Notes: generated by a model from the letters alone, not told the origin. DNA of 64,000 nt from Pseudarthrobacter sulfonivorans (GCF_014712225.1 NZ_JACXBW010000015.1:52347-116346); one strand, 5' to 3'. Counted from the first letter of the stretch, positions 7,904 through 17,059 are shown. Numbers and translations: made by a program.

Positions 7904-9244
7904 CTACTTGAAGAGGGCGTTGACCTGTTCGTTGATCTGGGTCAGGGAGCTGGCCGGGGCCTTGCCCGAGACCACTGCGTCCATGGCGGGCTCCATGATG
8001 CCCTTGACCTTGGCCGTGTTATCCGTGATGGGGTACAGGAACGTGGTCTTGTTCTTGACGTGCTCCGTGAACGCGGTGACGTCCACACCCTTTGCCTTGA
8101 AGGCTTCCGCAGCCTTCTCGGAAGAGGCCTTCAGCGCGGGGAAGACAACGGCCTTCGAAGCAACCACGTCCTGGCAGTCAGCCGAGGCGAGGTACTCAAC
8201 CCACTTGATCGAGGCGTCCTTCTTCTTGGTCCCGGCCCAGATTGAATCCGCCAGGCCGTTGAACATGGACGCACGCTTGCCTTCGGGTCCCACGGGAGTA
8301 GGTGCGATGCCCACCTCGAGGCCCTTGTAGCCCATGTACTGGCCGGTCATCCAGGAGCCGTGGGCGTTGATGGCGGACTTTCCTGCTGCGAACGTGTCGG
8401 CCATGCTCGCGCCGACCGTGGTTTCCAGCTTGGGCATGTAGCCCTTATCAGCCAGCCCCGCGAACCAGGCCATGCTGTTTTGGAACTTGGGATCGTCGTA
8501 GTTGTAGTGGGTGCCCCACGGGTTCTTGTCCGTGTGGGACCAGCCGGTGGTGTTGGTCAGGTAGCTCCATTCGGTCTGGCCGGATGAGTCGCCACCGCCG
8601 TTGAGGCCAAGGCCGTAGACGGCGACGTTGTTCTTGTCGAAGCCGGCTTCGTCCCCGCGCTTGCCGGCCTTGTCAACGGTCAGGTGGGCGATGACGTCCT
8701 CGTAGGTGCCGCCGTCCTCCGGGTTCCAGGTGAGGTTCTTCATCTGGTCCTCGGTGACGCCGGCGCTGGCGAGCATGCCCTTGTTGTAGAACAGGCCGAT
8801 GGTGTCCCAGTCCTTCGGCAGGCCGTAGCGCTTGCCGTCCTGGCCAACCCAAAGGTCCGCGAGGCCCTCGTTGTACTTGGACACATCTACGTTGTCCTTC
8901 TTCACTGCATCGTCGAGGGCCAGCAGTTGCTTGTTCTCGGCGAGTTCGCCGTAACGTCCCAGGTGGTTGGTGAAGACGTCCGGCGCGGTGCCGCCCACAA
9001 AACCGTTGGTCAGGGTGCTCCAGTAGTCGTCCCAGCCGCGCTGGGTGATCTTGACGGAGATGTCCGGGTTGGCCTTCTGGAAGTCGGTGGCACACTGCTG
9101 GTATGCGGGAAGCTGGTTGGCGTCCCACAGCCAGTAGTTGATCTCGCCCTTGGCCGATTCAGCGGAGGAGCCTCCGCCGCCACAGGCGGACAGGGAGAGC
9201 GCGATGGCGGCGGCGACGGCGACGGCGCCGAGGGATTTCTTCAT
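7904..9244 (-). CDS. ABC sugar transporter, substrate-binding lipoprotein (CUT1)
   Basis: Extracellular solute-binding protein family 1, 446 residues. A lipoprotein signal peptide ends in LSLSAC with Cys21 as lipidation site, followed by a GGGGSS linker. The mature part has the usual two-lobe pattern (INYWLWDANQLPAYQQ, TAPDVFTNHLGRYGEL, GSWMTGQYMG). It is third in the operon after both permeases and just ahead of the alpha-galactosidase, so the ligand is probably an alpha-galactoside. The ATPase gene is missing, so a shared MsiK-like ATPase elsewhere is likely, as is common for CUT1 systems in actinobacteria. Confidence 0.92.
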   Translation of the reverse strand: MKKSLGAVAVAAAIALSLSACGGGGSSAESAKGEINYWLWDANQLPAYQQCATDFQKANPDISVKITQRGWDDYWSTLTNGFVGGTAPDVFTNHLGRYGELAENKQLLALDDAVKKDNVDVSKYNEGLADLWVGQDGKRYGLPKDWDTIGLFYNKGMLASAGVTEDQMKNLTWNPEDGGTYEDVIAHLTVDKAGKRGDEAGFDKNNVAVYGLGLNGGGDSSGQTEWSYLTNTTGWSHTDKNPWGTHYNYDDPKFQNSMAWFAGLADKGYMPKLETTVGASMADTFAAGKSAINAHGSWMTGQYMGYKGLEVGIAPTPVGPEGKRASMFNGLADSIWAGTKKKDASIKWVEYLASADCQDVVASKAVVFPALKASSEKAAEAFKAKGVDVTAFTEHVKNKTTFLYPITDNTAKVKGIMEPAMDAVVSGKAPASSLTQINEQVNALFK

Positions 9245-9296
9245 GGTTTCTGTTTCCGTTCGTGGGGGTGCAGGAGGGGGTAATGGTTGGGGGTGC

Positions 9297-10223
9297 TTAT
9301 TTGATGCCGGAGAAGCCGATGGAATTGACGATCTTCTTGCCGAAGGCGGCGAAGAGGATGAGGACGGGAAGCGCCGAGATGAGGGTGGCGGCCATCAGGC
9401 CGGACCAGTCAGGGGATCCCTGCGGGGCCTGGGACTTGAAGACACCCAGGCCCACCTGCAGGACCCGAACGTCGTCCTGGGAACCCACCAGCAGCGGCCA
9501 GAAGTATTCGTTCCACTGGCCGATGAAGGTGAGCAGCGCCAGGGTGGCGATGGGGGCTGCGGCGTTGGGCAGCACAATCTGGAAGAAGATGCGCAGGTGC
9601 TTGGCGCCGTCGAGCATTGCCGCTTCTTCAACCTCGCGGGACATGTTCAGGAAGAACTGGCGGAGGAAGAAGATGGCGAACGGGGTCATAAAGACGTACG
9701 GGAGGACCATGCCGAGCATCGTGTTGAGCAGGTCCAGGTTCTTGATCAGCAGGAAGTTGGGCAGCGCCGTGAAGATCGGCGGGACCAGCATGGTGCCCAG
9801 GAACAGGCTGAAGACGGCGTTCCGGCCCTTCCAGCGCAGCCGGGCGAAGGCGTAGGCGGCCATCGCGCTGAAGAACACGGCGCCGGCGGTGGTGATGGAG
9901 GAGAAGATGACGGAGTTGCGCAGGTACAGCCAGAAGTCGATGGCTGCCCCGGAACCGCCTTCCGCCACGGCTTCCGCCGGGCTCTGCAGCCCGAACACCC
10001 GCATAAATGCGCCCCAGGTGAAGTCCGCCGGAAGCAGGCTTGCCGACTGGGCGGCCAGGGAGCTGTTGGTGGACAGTGCCGTGCGCAGTACCCACAGGAA
10101 CGGAAGCACGGAGACGGCGATCGCCAGGACCAGGAGGGCCCAGGCGCCCGCGCGGCGGGCGTTGAACGGGCGACGGCGGCGGGCTGGGACCGGCGCTGCC
10201 GTGCGGCTGATGGTGGTGCTCAT
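9297..10223 (-). CDS. ABC sugar transporter permease (MalG type)
   Basis: Inner-membrane channel subunit of a CUT1 importer, 308 residues, with six predicted membrane helices. The cytoplasmic EAA loop is visible as EEAAMLDGAKHLRIFF, the coupling site for the ATPase. The N-terminus is basic and proline-rich (ARRRRPFNARRAG). The start at 10223 is supported by AAGGAGT seven bases upstream, and it follows the partner permease by 10 bases. C-terminal GKKIVNSIGFSGIK is typical of MalG-type subunits. Confidence 0.92.
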   Translation of the reverse strand: MSTTISRTAAPVPARRRRPFNARRAGAWALLVLAIAVSVLPFLWVLRTALSTNSSLAAQSASLLPADFTWGAFMRVFGLQSPAEAVAEGGSGAAIDFWLYLRNSVIFSSITTAGAVFFSAMAAYAFARLRWKGRNAVFSLFLGTMLVPPIFTALPNFLLIKNLDLLNTMLGMVLPYVFMTPFAIFFLRQFFLNMSREVEEAAMLDGAKHLRIFFQIVLPNAAAPIATLALLTFIGQWNEYFWPLLVGSQDDVRVLQVGLGVFKSQAPQGSPDWSGLMAATLISALPVLILFAAFGKKIVNSIGFSGIK

Positions 10224-10233
10224 GCGGGACTCC

Positions 10234-11175
10234 TTAGTCCAGGTCCGACTCGTTGCCCTTGAGGAACTTCATCTGGATGAAGGCCACCAGGGCGAGGATG
10301 AGGAAGAGAATGACGGCGATGGCGGATCCGTAGCCGAAGTCCGACTCGGTGAAGGCACGCTGGTAGATGTAGTACTGGATGACCCGGGTGGCATTGACCG
10401 GTCCGCCCTGGGTGGTGACGGCCACCGTGTCGAAGACCTGGAAGGAACCGATCACGGTGACTACGAGGACCAGTACCAGGACCGGGCGCAGCAGCGGGAC
10501 GGTGATCTTGCGGAAGGTCTGGAACGCTGAAGCGCCGTCCAGTTTGGCGACTTCATAGAGGTGGCCCGGAATCGCCTGGAGGCCGGCGAAGATGAGCAGC
10601 GCGGTGTAGCCCATGTGGCGCCAGGTGTTGATCACGGCCTGGGTGGGGATGGCCCACTCCTCGCTGCCGAAGAAGGCGACGCGGGGGAGGCCGGCCCATT
10701 CGATGAACTGGTTCACCACGCCGATCTGATAGTCGAGCATCCAGAACCAGAGCAGCGCCGCGATGACGTTGGACATCAGGTACGGCAGGAGCAGGGCGCC
10801 GCGGACCAGCGTGGACTTCGCCACCTGATGCATCAGGAGGGCCAGGCCCAGTGCCAGTGCCGTCTGGAGGACGATGTTGAGGAACACGTACTGGCCGGTG
10901 ACGGCCAGGGAATTCCAGAACAGCGGATCCTTGGCGATGGCCGTGTAGTTGTCCATCCCCACCCATTCCGGGTCGCCGAGGATGCTGTACTCCGTGAAGC
11001 TCAGGTACACGCCACGGATGGTGGGAACCACGTAGAAGAAGATGAAGCCGATCATGGCCGGGGCGATGAAAAAGAGGGCGATCTTGAGGTCGCCCAGCCG
11101 ACGGTAGCTGCCGCGGGGTGACGGCGCTCCGGTCTGCGGCCGGGCGGTTCGTGCGGGTTTGGCAAGGGTGGTCAT
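10234..11175 (-). CDS. ABC sugar transporter permease (MalF type)
   Basis: Partner channel subunit, 313 residues, about six membrane helices, with the coupling motif YEVAKLDGASAFQTFRKI. It is the first gene of the minus-strand operon (permease, permease, binding protein, alpha-galactosidase). The ATG at 11175 is chosen because GGAAAGG lies upstream; an earlier in-frame start at 11211 would have no ribosome site. A promoter with TTGCCA (plus 11244-11249), a 17-base spacer and TAGATT (plus 11221-11226) lies directly upstream and is overlapped by a LacI-type operator. Confidence 0.92.
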   Translation of the reverse strand: MTTLAKPARTARPQTGAPSPRGSYRRLGDLKIALFFIAPAMIGFIFFYVVPTIRGVYLSFTEYSILGDPEWVGMDNYTAIAKDPLFWNSLAVTGQYVFLNIVLQTALALGLALLMHQVAKSTLVRGALLLPYLMSNVIAALLWFWMLDYQIGVVNQFIEWAGLPRVAFFGSEEWAIPTQAVINTWRHMGYTALLIFAGLQAIPGHLYEVAKLDGASAFQTFRKITVPLLRPVLVLVLVVTVIGSFQVFDTVAVTTQGGPVNATRVIQYYIYQRAFTESDFGYGSAIAVILFLILALVAFIQMKFLKGNESDLD

Positions 11176-11220
11176 CGTCGACCCTTTCCTGGACTGTGAT
11201 GTGGATAACAACTGCCGAGA

Positions 11221-11249
11221 AATCTACACGAGTAGATTAGTGATGGCAA
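11221..11249 (-). promoter_or_regulatory. Promoter of the alpha-galactoside operon with overlapping LacI-type operator O1
   Basis: On the minus strand, TTGCCA (plus 11244-11249) and TAGATT (plus 11221-11226) are 17 bases apart, a good vegetative promoter. The palindrome AATCTACACGAGTAGATT (11221-11238) has 7-base arms and a central CpG at 11229/11230, the LacI/GalR layout, and covers the -10 box and part of the spacer. Binding there would block transcription of the transporter operon. Confidence 0.75.
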
Positions 11250-11297
11250 GTGTTCGTTTTTTGCCTAGATCTAAAGGGTTTTATCCAGCAATAAGTC

Positions 11298-11328
11298 TAT
11301 TGACTCGAGTAGATTGTGGTGAAACACT
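11298..11328 (+). promoter_or_regulatory. Promoter of the oxidoreductase gene with LacI-type operator O2
   Basis: TATTGACTCGAGTAGATT (11298-11315) shares the right half CGAGTAGATT with O1 and has a degenerate left half; its central CpG is at 11306/11307. TTGACT (11300-11305) and AACACT (11323-11328), spaced by 17, form a candidate promoter for the gene at 11389. The centres of O1 and O2 are 77 bp apart. Confidence 0.6.
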
Positions 11329-11388
11329 GGGAATCCTGATGGACAGCGCTTGCCCGTGGCTCGTCCACGGCACCTAGGAAGGCAAACA

Positions 11389-12588
11389 ATGACGTTTTCA
11401 ATCGGCGTAGTAGGAGTTGGCCAGTTCGGCGGCCAGTTCGCGCACCTCTTCAACCTCCACCCCGGCGTCAGCGCCGTCCAGGTAGTGGATGAGTTTCCGG
11501 AACGGGCGGCGGAGGCCGTGGACCGCCACCACCTGGCGGGGTCGAAGGCAAGCTTCGAGGACCTCCTCGCCTCCGACGTCGACGCCGTCGCCATCTTCAC
11601 CCAGCGCTGGACGCACGGTCCGCTGGTGGAGCAGGCGCTCCGCGCCGGCAAGCACGTCTACTCAGCCGTCCCCATGGCCATTTCCGAGAAGGAAATCGCC
11701 AGGATCATCGCCACGGTCCGCGAAACCGGCCTTGTCTACATGATGGGGGAGACCAGCTACTACAACCCGGCCACCGTCTATGCCCGCAAGCAGCACGCGG
11801 CCGGCAAGTTCGGGCGGATCTTCTACACGGAGGGCGACTACGTCCACGACATGGATCTGGGCTTCTACGACGCCTACCAGTACAGCGGCGGTGAGCGCTG
11901 GAAGGAAACCGCCAGTTACCCGCCGATGCTTTACCCCACGCACGCAGTCGGGGGAGTCCTCGGCGCCGTCCCTGCCCACGCCGTCAGTGTCAGCTGCGTC
12001 GGAGTCAAGGACGACCGCAACGACGGGGTCTTCGACAAGGCGGTCAGCATGTTCGGCAACGACTTCTCGAACGCCACGGCCCTTTTTGAACTCAACGACG
12101 GCGGCGTCATGCGAACCAATGAGATGCGCCGCGTAGGCTACCCCTCACATATCAGGGAGTCCCGGTTCCGGTTCTTCGGGACGGAAGCCAGCTTTGAGCA
12201 GCTCGCAAAAGTCTCGGTCTGGCAGGACAAGGAGAACGTCCACGACATTTCCGAGCAGCTGGAGTCACGGCCCAGCATGTCCCTGGATGACCCGTCACTG
12301 GCCAACGTTGCGCCGGAACTGAGGGACGCCTTCGTCTCCGGACTCTCGCCGGTCCATGAGGCTGACCGGCTTCCGGAGGAGTTCCGCGGCGCACCGAACG
12401 GCCACGAGGGCAGCCACCATTTCCTGGTGGACGACTTCGTGACAGCGGTCAACACCGGCACGCTCCCGCCGGTCAACGCCTGGATGGCCGCCCGTTTCAC
12501 GCTGCCCGGTATCGTGGCGCACGAGTCCGCCCTCCGCGGCGGCGAGCGACTGCCCATCCGTGACTTCGGCGACGCCCCGGGGATCTGA
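11389..12588 (+). CDS. Gfo/Idh/MocA family NAD(P)-dependent oxidoreductase
   Basis: Sugar or sugar-derivative dehydrogenase, 399 residues. The Rossmann fold starts at once (FSIGVVGVGQFGGQFAHLF) and the family motif AGKHVYSAVPMA occupies the place of the usual EKPxA segment, so the usual Lys is replaced. The ATG at 11389 is preceded by AGGAAGG. It is divergent from the alpha-galactoside operon and followed 17 bases later by the LacI regulator. A role in processing the imported glycoside or its galactose moiety is inferred; the substrate is unknown. Confidence 0.85.
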   Translation: MTFSIGVVGVGQFGGQFAHLFNLHPGVSAVQVVDEFPERAAEAVDRHHLAGSKASFEDLLASDVDAVAIFTQRWTHGPLVEQALRAGKHVYSAVPMAISEKEIARIIATVRETGLVYMMGETSYYNPATVYARKQHAAGKFGRIFYTEGDYVHDMDLGFYDAYQYSGGERWKETASYPPMLYPTHAVGGVLGAVPAHAVSVSCVGVKDDRNDGVFDKAVSMFGNDFSNATALFELNDGGVMRTNEMRRVGYPSHIRESRFRFFGTEASFEQLAKVSVWQDKENVHDISEQLESRPSMSLDDPSLANVAPELRDAFVSGLSPVHEADRLPEEFRGAPNGHEGSHHFLVDDFVTAVNTGTLPPVNAWMAARFTLPGIVAHESALRGGERLPIRDFGDAPGI

Positions 12589-12605
12589 TAGCTAGCATGT
12601 ACAGC

Positions 12606-13625
12606 ATGACGACTCCCACAGTGCAGACACCCCGCGGCCCGGTGACGCGCAAGGACGTTGCCCGGTACGCGGGCGTCAGCACCGCCGTCGTCAGTTATGT
12701 GGTTAACGGCGGGCCCAAGAAAGTGGCCCCGGCCACGGAAGCGAAGGTCCAGGACGCAATCCGACGGCTGGGGTACCGTCCGAACGCTGCCGCGCGGGCC
12801 CTGAAACTGGGGTCGAGCGAAACCATTGGCCTGGTCATCCCGGACAACAGCAACCCCTTCTTCTCGCTGCTGGCCCACGCGGTCGAAGATGCTGCCGCCG
12901 AACTGGGGTACGCTCTGCTGCTGACCAACTCGGATGGAAACCTCGCCAAGGAACTCCGGCACGTCCGGAACCTTGCGGCACGCCAGGTGGACGGCGTCAT
13001 ACTTTCCAGTGTTTTGATGGAACCGGGCCTGACGGACCTCGAATCGGCGGAGATACCTGTTGTTCTCCTGAACCACAGCGGAGACGCGCCCGGATTCAAC
13101 AGTGTGGGCGTGGACCTGGTCGCGGGCGCAAAATCGGCCGTTGAACACCTGATCGGCCACGGACACACCAGCATCGCCCTCGCCATGGGTACGAACACGG
13201 GCAACTATTATGACGGCCGTGAAGAGGGCTGGCTGCAGGCTCTGGCCGGGGCCGGCCTGCCGGAAGGCCCAATCGTCCGTACCGCCTTCACCCGGGAAGG
13301 CGGCTACGCCGCAGGGAATCGCCTGCTGGCCTCCGCGAGCCGCCCGACGGCCATTTTTGCTACCTCTGACCTGCAGGCTGTCGGAATCCTCCGTGCACTC
13401 CATGAAGCAGGGGTTTCCGTGCCCGGGGACATTGCGCTGGCCTCGTTCGACGGCTCAGCTGAAGCGGAGTACAGCTGGCCCCCTCTTACAACAGTTAAAC
13501 AGCCGGCCAAGGCGATGGCGGAGGCCGCTGTCAGCGCCCTGATTGGAGCCCATCGCGGCCACGAATCGGAACACCTCATTTTTCCTGCCGAGTTACAGGT
13601 CCGCCAGTCCTGCGGCTGTCCGTGA
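12606..13625 (+). CDS. LacI/GalR family transcriptional regulator of the alpha-galactoside locus
   Basis: A 339-residue repressor: N-terminal helix-turn-helix (TRKDVARYAGVSTAVVSYVV, with Tyr in the hinge-proximal half), hinge helix NAAARALKLGSSE and a periplasmic-binding-like effector domain ending in a C-rich tail (LQVRQSCGCP). The ATG at 12606 is preferred over 12597 because TAGCAT (12593-12598) ends 7 bases upstream, fitting a leaderless transcript that starts inside the operon; both starts keep the DNA-binding domain. The CpG-centred operators at 11221 and 11298 are the obvious targets. Confidence 0.88.
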   Translation: MTTPTVQTPRGPVTRKDVARYAGVSTAVVSYVVNGGPKKVAPATEAKVQDAIRRLGYRPNAAARALKLGSSETIGLVIPDNSNPFFSLLAHAVEDAAAELGYALLLTNSDGNLAKELRHVRNLAARQVDGVILSSVLMEPGLTDLESAEIPVVLLNHSGDAPGFNSVGVDLVAGAKSAVEHLIGHGHTSIALAMGTNTGNYYDGREEGWLQALAGAGLPEGPIVRTAFTREGGYAAGNRLLASASRPTAIFATSDLQAVGILRALHEAGVSVPGDIALASFDGSAEAEYSWPPLTTVKQPAKAMAEAAVSALIGAHRGHESEHLIFPAELQVRQSCGCP

Positions 13626-13641
13626 GCCGTCCGTTGCGGTC

Positions 13642-14424
13642 CTAGCCCGCGATCCGGACCTTGCCGACGCGCTCGCCGAGGATCCGTTGGGCGTCCGCGC
13701 CCAGGCCTGCGTCGCTGATGACTTCGTCCGCGTCGTCCAGGGCCGCGATGGTGCTGATGCCTTGGAGCCCCCATTTGGTGTGGTCGGCCAAAACCACCAC
13801 TTTCCGCGCCGCCGCCACAAACGCGCGGTCCGTCTCGGCTTCGAGGAGGTTGGGCGTGGTAAAGCCGGCGTCGGCGTCCATGCCGTGCACGCCGAGGAAC
13901 AGCACGTCCAGATGCAGCTGCTTCAGCGCCCCCGTGGCAATGGGTCCCACCAAAGCGTCCGACGGCGTGCGTTCGCCGCCGATGAGGATCACCGTTGAGG
14001 CGTAGCGGGCCGGGCCGGGGGACGCGTGGTGGAAGAGGTCGGCGATGCGCACGGAGTTGGTGACCACGGTGATCCGCGGGCCCTTGACCAGTTCCTTGGC
14101 AAGAGCCCACGTGGTGGTACCCGCGCTGAAGCCCACTGCCATGCCTTCGTGCACCAGGCCGGCCGCCGCCAAGGCAATGGCTCGTTTCTCAGCCGTCAAC
14201 TGTGTGGACTTGAGCTCGAAGCCGGGTTCGTGGGTGCTGACATCGCCGGGAAGCTTGGCGCCGCCGTGGATGCGCTCCAGCCGGCCGCCTTCCTCGAGCA
14301 ACTCAATGTCCCGCCGCACGGTCATCAGCGAAACCCCCAACTGCTGAGCAAGGTCCGAAACCCGAACAACCCGCTCCCGCTGAACAGCATCCAAAATAGC
14401 CTGATGACGTGCGGCAGCGAGCAT
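13642..14424 (-). CDS. DeoR family transcriptional regulator
   Basis: A 260-residue sugar-metabolism repressor. The N-terminal winged HTH includes RHQAILDAVQRERVVRVSDL and GVSLMTVRRDIELLEEGGRL; the C-terminal DeoRC effector domain, which in this family senses sugar phosphates, has VGFSAGTTTWALAKEL and VVVLADHTKWG. It converges on the LacI gene with 16 bases between the stops. A weak AAGGAA lies about 12 bases before the start. No operon partner is visible, so its target, possibly galactose or fructose metabolism, is open. Confidence 0.87.
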   Translation of the reverse strand: MLAAARHQAILDAVQRERVVRVSDLAQQLGVSLMTVRRDIELLEEGGRLERIHGGAKLPGDVSTHEPGFELKSTQLTAEKRAIALAAAGLVHEGMAVGFSAGTTTWALAKELVKGPRITVVTNSVRIADLFHHASPGPARYASTVILIGGERTPSDALVGPIATGALKQLHLDVLFLGVHGMDADAGFTTPNLLEAETDRAFVAAARKVVVLADHTKWGLQGISTIAALDDADEVISDAGLGADAQRILGERVGKVRIAG

Positions 14425-14563
14425 CGGGGCGGTTCCTTCAAATCAGGTGACGGGGCTGGGTCCAGTCTATGGCGCACCACGCTGACCCGTGGCAGTCATC
14501 CTCCGCGCGCCAGTCCCCACCTACCGCGACGGCGCCGCCCACCGTGGTGAGCAGCGCCGGCGA

Positions 14564-14628
14564 CGAGGAGTGGGGGTTATGCGGAAGCGCGCGTCAGAGC
14601 GACGAAGGAGCATGAGCCCCACTCCTCG
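14564..14628. repeat. Long-loop inverted repeat between deoR-type gene and acs
   Basis: CGAGGAGTGGGG (14564-14575) and its exact complement CCCCACTCCTCG (14617-14628) flank a 41-base loop holding GCGCGTCAGAGCGACGAAGG. The loop resembles, in reverse orientation, the loop of the inverted repeat at 39484-39563. It lies just downstream of the acs stop (14643, minus strand), so it may act in 3'-end formation. Otherwise the 14425-14642 gap holds nothing recognisable. Confidence 0.6.
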
Positions 14629-14642
14629 CGGCCGCCACCGAG

Positions 14643-16652
14643 CTACTTCCGCAGCGACGCCGCGATCTGCTGCATCACAGTGTTGTCGGCCAGGGTGGTG
14701 GCGTCCCCGACTTCGCGTCCTTCGGCGACGTCCTTGAGGAGGCGGCGCATGATCTTGCCGGAGCGGGTCTTGGGCAGTTCCGGGACCACGAGGATGGTTT
14801 TGGGTTTGGCGATGGGGCCGATTTCCTTGCCGACGTGGTTGCGGAGTTCCTGGACGATGGCGTCGCCGGAGTCCACGGCGTCCCCGCGCAGGATGACGAA
14901 CGCGACGACGGACTGGCCGGTGGTCTCGTCCGCGGCGCCCACCACGGCGGCTTCGGCCACGGCGGGGTGGGACACCAGGGCGGATTCGATTTCCGTGGTG
15001 GAGAGCCGGTGCCCGGAGACGTTCATAACGTCATCCACGCGGCCCAGGAGCCAGATGTCGCCGTCTTCATCCTTCTTGGCGCCGTCGCCGGCGAAGTACA
15101 TGCCTTCGAACCGTGACCAGTAGGTGTCCTTGAACCGTTCGGGGTCGCCCCAGATGCCGCGGAGCATCGCGGGCCAGGGTTCGCGGATGACCAGGAAACC
15201 GCCGTGGCCGTCGGGGACGGACTCGCCCATCTCATCCACGACGTCCACGGCGATGCCGGGCAGCGGGACCTGCGCGGAGCCGGGCTTGGTGGCGGTCACG
15301 CCGGGCAGCGGGGCGATCATCTGGGCGCCGGTTTCGGTCTGCCACCAGGTGTCGACGATGGGTGTTTTGTTGGCGCCGATGACGTCCCGGTACCACATCC
15401 AGGCCTCGGGGTTGATGGATTCGCCCACCGAGCCCAGGACGCGGAGGGAGGACAGGTCGTACTTGTCCGGGATGTCCCGGCCCCACTTCATGAACGTCCG
15501 GATCGCGGTGGGGGCGGTGTAGAGGATGGAGACCTTGTACTTTTCGATGATCTCCCACCAGCGGCCCTGGTGCGGGGAGTCCGGGGTGCCCTCGTACATG
15601 ACCTGGGTGGCGCCGTTGATGAGCGGGGCATAGGCGACGTAGGAGTGGCCGGTGACCCAGCCGACGTCGGCGGTGCACCAGTACACGTCCGTTTCGGGGT
15701 GCAGGTCGAACACCGCCTTGTGGGTGTACGCGCCCTGGGTGAGGTAGCCGCCGGTGGTGTGCAGGATGCCCTTGGGCTTACCCGTGGTCCCGGAGGTGTA
15801 GAGGATGAACAGCGGGTGCTCGGAGTCATGCCCGACGGCGGTGTGCCGGTTGGAGGCGGCCCCGACGGTGTCCGCCCACCAGTGGTCGCGGCCTTCGTGC
15901 CAGTCCACGTCCTGGCCGTTGCGCTTGACCACCACCACGTTCTGGACGGTGTGCCCGTGGGCAGACAGGGCGTCGTCGACGGCGGTCTTCAAGGCGCTGG
16001 GCTTGCCGCGCCGGTAGGTGCCGTCGGCGGTGACCACGAGCTTGGCTTCGGCGTCCTCGACCCGGGACCGGAGCGCGTCGGCGGAGAACCCGCCGAACAC
16101 CACCGAGTGCACCGCGCCGATGCGGGCGCAGGCCAGCAGCGTGATCACCGCTTCCGGGATCATGGGCAGGTAGACGGCCACGCGGTCGCCCTTTTCCACG
16201 CCGAGGGACTCGAACGCGTTGGCCGCCTTCTTCACCTCGTCGGTGAGCTGGGCGTAGGTGTATGTGCGGGTGTCGCCGGGTTCCCCCTCGAAGTAGATGG
16301 CCACCCGGTCCCCGAGACCGTTCTCCACATGCCGGTCCAGGGCGTTATAGGCCGCATTGACCTCACCGCCGACGAACCACTTCGCGAACGGCGGGTTGGA
16401 CCAGTCAAGGGTTTCGGTGAAGTCCTTGCTCCAGGTGAGCAGCTCCCGGGCTTGCCGGGCCCAGAAAGCGGGACGGTCGGCGTCGGCCTCCGCATAATCG
16501 GCTGCGGTGACAACGGCGTCCGCAGCAAATTCGGGGCTCGGGGCAAAAGTGCGGTTCTCGTGCAGCAGGTTTTCAAAGGCATCGCCCTGCTGGTCGCCCT
16601 GCACGGAGGCGCCGGGGGCGGTGGCGGTGGCGCCGGGAGTGTCCTGGGACAT
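14643..16652 (-). CDS. acs: Acetyl-CoA synthetase (AMP-forming)
   Basis: Activates acetate to acetyl-CoA through acetyl-AMP. The 669-residue protein matches the full family length and has the P-loop-like YTSGTTGKPKG, the DTWWQTETGAQM acyl-binding region and the C-terminal PKTRSGKIMRR, whose Lys is the site of regulatory acetylation in this family. The ATG at 16652 is preceded by TGAGG. The leader is about 115 bases if transcription starts from the TAGGCT box at plus 16775-16780. A Crp-like site is centred about 41 bases upstream of that start, so Crp activation is likely. Confidence 0.96.
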   Translation of the reverse strand: MSQDTPGATATAPGASVQGDQQGDAFENLLHENRTFAPSPEFAADAVVTAADYAEADADRPAFWARQARELLTWSKDFTETLDWSNPPFAKWFVGGEVNAAYNALDRHVENGLGDRVAIYFEGEPGDTRTYTYAQLTDEVKKAANAFESLGVEKGDRVAVYLPMIPEAVITLLACARIGAVHSVVFGGFSADALRSRVEDAEAKLVVTADGTYRRGKPSALKTAVDDALSAHGHTVQNVVVVKRNGQDVDWHEGRDHWWADTVGAASNRHTAVGHDSEHPLFILYTSGTTGKPKGILHTTGGYLTQGAYTHKAVFDLHPETDVYWCTADVGWVTGHSYVAYAPLINGATQVMYEGTPDSPHQGRWWEIIEKYKVSILYTAPTAIRTFMKWGRDIPDKYDLSSLRVLGSVGESINPEAWMWYRDVIGANKTPIVDTWWQTETGAQMIAPLPGVTATKPGSAQVPLPGIAVDVVDEMGESVPDGHGGFLVIREPWPAMLRGIWGDPERFKDTYWSRFEGMYFAGDGAKKDEDGDIWLLGRVDDVMNVSGHRLSTTEIESALVSHPAVAEAAVVGAADETTGQSVVAFVILRGDAVDSGDAIVQELRNHVGKEIGPIAKPKTILVVPELPKTRSGKIMRRLLKDVAEGREVGDATTLADNTVMQQIAASLRK

Positions 16653-16774
16653 GGTGAACCTCATCATTCATCGGTCTTTGCGCGGCATCCCGTCACCCCG
16701 CCCTGCTCGTCCGCTGTGCGCGGCGCGGGGCAGGGAGGATCACGGATGTTCCGCAAACAGCTGTTCCGGAAACA

Positions 16775-16816
16775 AGCCTAATGCTTGAGCCTTAACCTTG
16801 TGTGTCACCTGTCACA
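16775..16816 (-). promoter_or_regulatory. acs promoter with Crp-type binding site in class II position
   Basis: TGTGTCACCTGTCACA (16801-16816) differs from the Crp consensus TGTGA-N6-TCACA at one position. On the minus strand a TAGGCT box (plus 16775-16780) lies downstream with no good -35. A start about 7 bases past that box (near 16768) puts the site centre about 41 bases upstream, the class II activator position. The remaining 16668-17059 gap also holds a probable plus-strand promoter (TTGACT near 16916) for the next gene. Confidence 0.65.
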
Positions 16817-17059
16817 CCGCAGCCCGCGAGCGGCATTTATTTAGCGGTGAATGGTTGCCGGGCCGCCCGCGGTGCGCTCCTGCCGCTGCCAATCAGCTAG
16901 TGATCAGCCATGCGGTTGACTAGGCTGAGATTGAATTGTGACTTTCTACGGAGCTGTCCGATCCGGTGCATTACTGCCCTGGACCGGCGGCTGCCGCCGT
17001 TCCGGACGGCACAGTTTTGGGACGGAACCGTCCCGTGCCGCCACGCTTAGGAGAACAGA

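Noticed and set aside
15204..16781. A 525-codon plus-strand open frame opposite acs
   Set aside because: Composition is extreme (Gly/Val/His-rich) and it mirrors the acs coding frame; acs has complete family motifs.
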